From Pipra filicauda (lineage: Eukaryota > Chordata > Aves > Passeriformes > Pipridae): a stretch of 64,000 bases of DNA. Positions 60,349-64,000 of this stretch are shown here, one piece after another (the stretch's first letter is position 1; each line of letters starts with the position of its first letter). The notes beneath the pieces were generated by a model. It worked only from the letters and a program-made list of their open reading frames with translations, was not told the DNA's origin and did no database searches. A program made the translations under genes and the position numbers. The stretch lies in contig NW_024104509.1 in assembly GCF_003945595.2 (NCBI RefSeq), forward strand, positions 620,001 to 684,000. Direction: 5' to 3'.

Positions 60349-60815
60349 CTTTTAAAGAGGATAGGGTATGATTACAAATTTAGCAACTACTTGTTCGTTA
60401 AATTTAAAGGAAGCTAAAAAGAAACTCAATATATTCTTCCCTCACTCTATTTACAAGAGTATTTGAACTTTAATCCTTCGTTTTCCCAATCCTATTCATA
60501 GTATTTACTATATGAAAAGTGTTTTGAACTTGAATCTTAGACTTCAAAGATTATTTTTCTTCGAGACTTTTTCTGAGAAGAATTACCTTTTGATCCTTTA
60601 CCTAGATGTACTTATACCATAGTCCATGCAGTAGTCATTTATGTCTGCTAGAAAGTAAGCAGAACTTGGTCTTTCTCTGTGAATGAATAATCCACCTGTT
60701 TTACTTTTAAGACTCCCTTTGAAAAGTACTGTGACTTCAGTAAAATGATTTGTAGATAAAGTCAAACATCCATCTGAACTTGGCCTTTAGGAGCTGTACT
60801 TTTTCACTCGCATAT
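60349..60815 (-). other. PCSK5: PCSK5 intron upstream of exon a, unique part
   Basis: AT-rich. No upstream furin-like exon found before the provirus begins. Confidence 0.6.
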
Positions 60816-61289
60816 TGTCAAGCTTTAGGAATGGTATTCCCCAATTTTGTGCTCTCAGTGAAACACTCCAAACCATGTGCTTCCCTGTACTCCTCCCTCT
60901 CCCTTGCAGCAGGATGGAGAAGAGAATTGGAGGCACAAAAGATAAAGATCACAGTCTGAGGTAAGAACAATTTACTGCAAACAGCAATGAAATAAGAAAA
61001 CAAACAAGAACAATATTAATAACAAATTGTACAATAGGCAAATGATTAACCTCTCACCACTATACCACGAAGCCCTCCAGCTTGACCACACCATACTATG
61101 TGACCTGGAAAGGGGCTCCTTCCCCTACCCCTGGAAATGATGAGAGATAGTTCTGAACATGCTCCTCCTGCAAAAATGAACCCTGTTGTGACTGAAACCA
61201 GGACATTATCCACTTCTTATTTTATACCATCTTTGTCAAGCCCAGATATTCCAACTTCCAATTATACATATATATCTCTCTCTATATGT

Positions 61290-61321
<32 letters not shown>

Positions 61322-64000
61322 GTATATACAGAAGAACAGGTGTCATTTCCATAGCCAATAGCTGTCCCTCCAAGATGGCTCCTGAGTTCATTTAGTCCAT
61401 GACTGTGGGTTCTATCCATCCTAGATGTCTTTCAGGGCAGGAGTACTGTCAGCTGGTTGCAAGCTGCATCAGGAGCTCACAGCTGGTGTATCTGGAGCAG
61501 TCCATCCTCATTGTCCATGGTAGGTATGGCATACAGTGGCAGTGTCATTTAGCAACCAGTATTATACAACTCAACATTACAGACTGTTCTCACCCAAAAA
61601 TCTAATCCCCTTGAGGTACACATCATGTTTCCCTGTCCCTCTGCTTTACCCACCAAGTGCACCCAGGTCCTTGAGGAAAAACAATCCCAACAATGGGTTT
61701 ACTTTTGCTTGAGGCAGGACTAATCCAAAGTGTCTTCCCTAACATATTTCTCATATGCACCACAGAGACTTTATCCCCTTCTGGTGGGGGTTTTGATTGG
61801 GCAGGGCCAGCTGGATTGGTAGAGACTTTAGCATTAACTAACTAGTTGCCCTTTGTTAAATGTAGGTCCTAATGTTTGAAGGTTCCCCCATCCATTGCTT
61901 TAAATGTGGTTTTTATAGTCCATTGTACTGTTCAATTTTCCCAGAGGTGAGTATATGATAGAGAATGTGATATATCTACTCAATACCGTGCTTTCTATGA
62001 GGCTATTTTAAATGAGTTCCTGTTGTCCAACTCAGTTCTTTCTGAGGTGTCATGTTGGCACAGGACTTGCTTTTCAAGGCCCAAAGGGGTGTTCCAAGCA
62101 GTGGTGTGAGGCACAGGGTATGCCTCCAGTGGATGTTTCCATGTAAGCATGTACCGTTTGCTTGGCGTGTTTGCAGGAGTGTGATGTAATCATATCTGCC
62201 AGGTCTCCATATATTTATATTTCAGTCATCATTCACCATACCACAGAGGGTTAGATTGGCCTGCTTGATTGCAGCACGTTTCAGAGTTATGGATAACCTG
62301 GGAGTGTGCATGGTTGAGTCCTCCCCTTGATCATGACCCTATCTCTATGTTGCATCTTTTCCCTAATGACCTGAGGCATCACAGGCCCACTGAGCCAGAA
62401 ATAATTCACTCATGTTGTCAGTCCAGATCCCCTGAGATATTTTAATCTTGGCAGCCCGATTCACCTGTCCATTGTTGTGATGTTCTTCAGTAGCCCGACT
62501 CTTGGGTACATGTGCATCTACAATAATGTACTTTTACAGCCATCTTCTCTACCCAGACAGTGACGCCTTGCCAGAATTCAGCAGCCCGGGTAAGTTTACC
62601 TCTATCCTCCTAATTCATCTTTCTCCATCAGTCTAGTCAACCCCACAGGGCATTTGCTACCATCCACGAGTCAGTGCAAAGGTAGAGCACTGGCCATTTC
62701 CCTCATTCAGTGATATCTAAAGTTAGCTGAGTGCCTTTCAGGTCTGCAACCTGACTTGATCCACCTTGTCCCTCAGTAGATTCTGTGACTCATGACATAG
62801 GACTCCATACTGTAGCTTTCCATTTTTGATGTATCCCTACAATAGGGCAGGAAATGTCAGTAAAGAGAGCATGTTGCTTTTCATTTTGTGGTAGCTGATT
62901 AAACGTGGGGGCCTCCTCAGCATGTGTCACCTCCTTCTCCTCCCCTGACGATGAGAGTTTGAAATTTTCACCTTCAGGCTAGTTCATGATGACTTCCAAG
63001 ATCACTGGTCGAGTAGGGTTTCCTATTCAAGCTTGCTATGTGATCAGCATGATCCACGTAGTATCAGTGGCATGATGTGCGGAAGGGACTTTCCCTTTGA
63101 ACATCCAGCCCAACACTGGCAGTTGGGGTGCCAGGAGGAGCTGTGCTTCTAATCACTTTTAAAGCAGCTCAAATCCCTTCATAAGCTACCAATATGTCTT
63201 TTTTAGTTAGGGTGTAACAGGTCTCAGATCCTTTGTATCTCTGACTCCAGAACACCAGTCAATCCAGCACTCCAGAATCCTTGAGTCTCCACTGGTACTT
63301 TTTGCCAGAGACTCCAGGAAGGAGTTCTGGGAGTTCCAGGAAGGAACCATTCTCCCCAGCTGCAATGTAGAGAACATTTTTCACATCTTGTCCTGTCCTG
63401 ACTGGCCCAAGAGCTACTGCATGAACAATCTCCTACTTAATTTGCTCAAAAGCTTGTTGTTTTTCAGGCCCCCACTTAAAATCATTCTTCTTGTGGGTCA
63501 CATGGTAGAGAGGGCTTACAATCTGACTGTAATGTGGAATATACACTCTCCATAAACCCACAGTGCCTAGGAAAGCCTCTGTTTCCTTTTTTGCTGCTTG
63601 CTGGGGAAATAGCTGCTGTTTTGTTGACCATCTGTTGGAATCTGATGACATCCATCTTGCCACTTTACTCCTAAAAACTGAATTTCCTGGGCAGGTCCCT
63701 TGACCTCACTTTGCTTTATGGCAAAACTGGCCTTCAGGAGGATCTGAATTATCTTCTACCCCTTTCTCAAAAATGTCCTCTGCTGTGTTGCCCCACACAA
63801 TGATGTCATCAATGTATTGCAAGTGTTCTGGAGCCTCACCCTTTTCCAGTGCAGTCTGGGTCAGTTCATAACAAATAGTGGGACTGTGTTTCCACCTCTG
63901 GGGCAGTTGTTCCCAAGCGTACTGGACACCACACCAGGTGAAAGCAAAATGGTCTCCATGCCAAAGGAATGGAGAAAAATGCATTAGCAATGTTGATGGT
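60816..64000 (-). mobile_element. Provirus, family E, copy B (runs off window)
   Basis: Old endogenous retroviral insertion on the minus strand, in an intron of PCSK5 and in the same orientation as the gene. From its 3' end (60816) it is collinear with copy A, and it extends further into pol. The reverse transcriptase segment has a YIDD active-site motif at about 63805-63816. A downstream RT/thumb-like segment is at 63433-63663 in a different reading frame, and decayed RNase H to integrase-region sequence follows. Stops and frameshifts make it non-functional. The 5' part lies beyond 64000. No env was recognised. I cannot assign the retroviral genus with confidence. Confidence 0.82.
61288..61330. 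repeat. (AC)n(AT)n microsatellite in provirus B
   Basis: Alternating AC then AT repeats, at the place corresponding to 8114-8170 in copy A. Confidence 0.9.

Noticed and set aside
1..64000. tRNA, rRNA or snRNA genes
   Set aside because: None recognised by eye. A tRNAscan or Rfam search would be needed to exclude them.

Overview
The window looks like avian genomic DNA. Truncated CR1 LINEs with typical bird 3' ends, several solo LTRs and two decayed proviruses of one family sit in AT-rich sequence around exons of a conserved vertebrate gene. No bacterial or phage features were seen. I cannot name the species.

The only protein-coding gene I can support is PCSK5 (proprotein convertase subtilisin/kexin type 5, PC5/6), on the minus strand. 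Sixteen exons between 60348 and 14329 join through GT-AG introns with fully matching phases into one open frame of about 974 codons. They encode the long membrane-bound isoform (PC5/6B): most of the furin-like cysteine-rich repeats, then a transmembrane helix and an acidic cytoplasmic tail ending at a TAA at 14329-14331. The signal peptide, prodomain, subtilisin-like catalytic domain, P domain and first cysteine-rich repeats lie upstream, beyond the right edge. The gene assignment rests on end-to-end similarity with the mammalian PC5/6B cysteine-rich region and tail as I remember them.

Layout: 1-13250 is downstream DNA with solo LTRs, CR1 pieces and a truncated provirus (7652-10662, itself interrupted by a CR1). 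13250-14328 is the probable 3' UTR. 14329-26986 holds ten closely spaced exons. 26987-42701 is a 15.7 kb intron with a CR1, several LTRs and a 29-bp palindrome. 42702-45046 holds three exons. 45047-57621 is a 12.6 kb intron with a second copy of an LTR seen in the previous large intron and three CR1s. 57622-60348 holds three exons. 60816-64000 is a second provirus of the 7652 family, running off the window.

I found no undescribed multi-gene system. The points most worth a second look are the extended, cysteine-containing start of the penultimate PCSK5 exon, the repeated exon-pair architecture of the cysteine-rich region, two exons with weak splice sites, the nested and paired retroelements, and a few strong palindromes.
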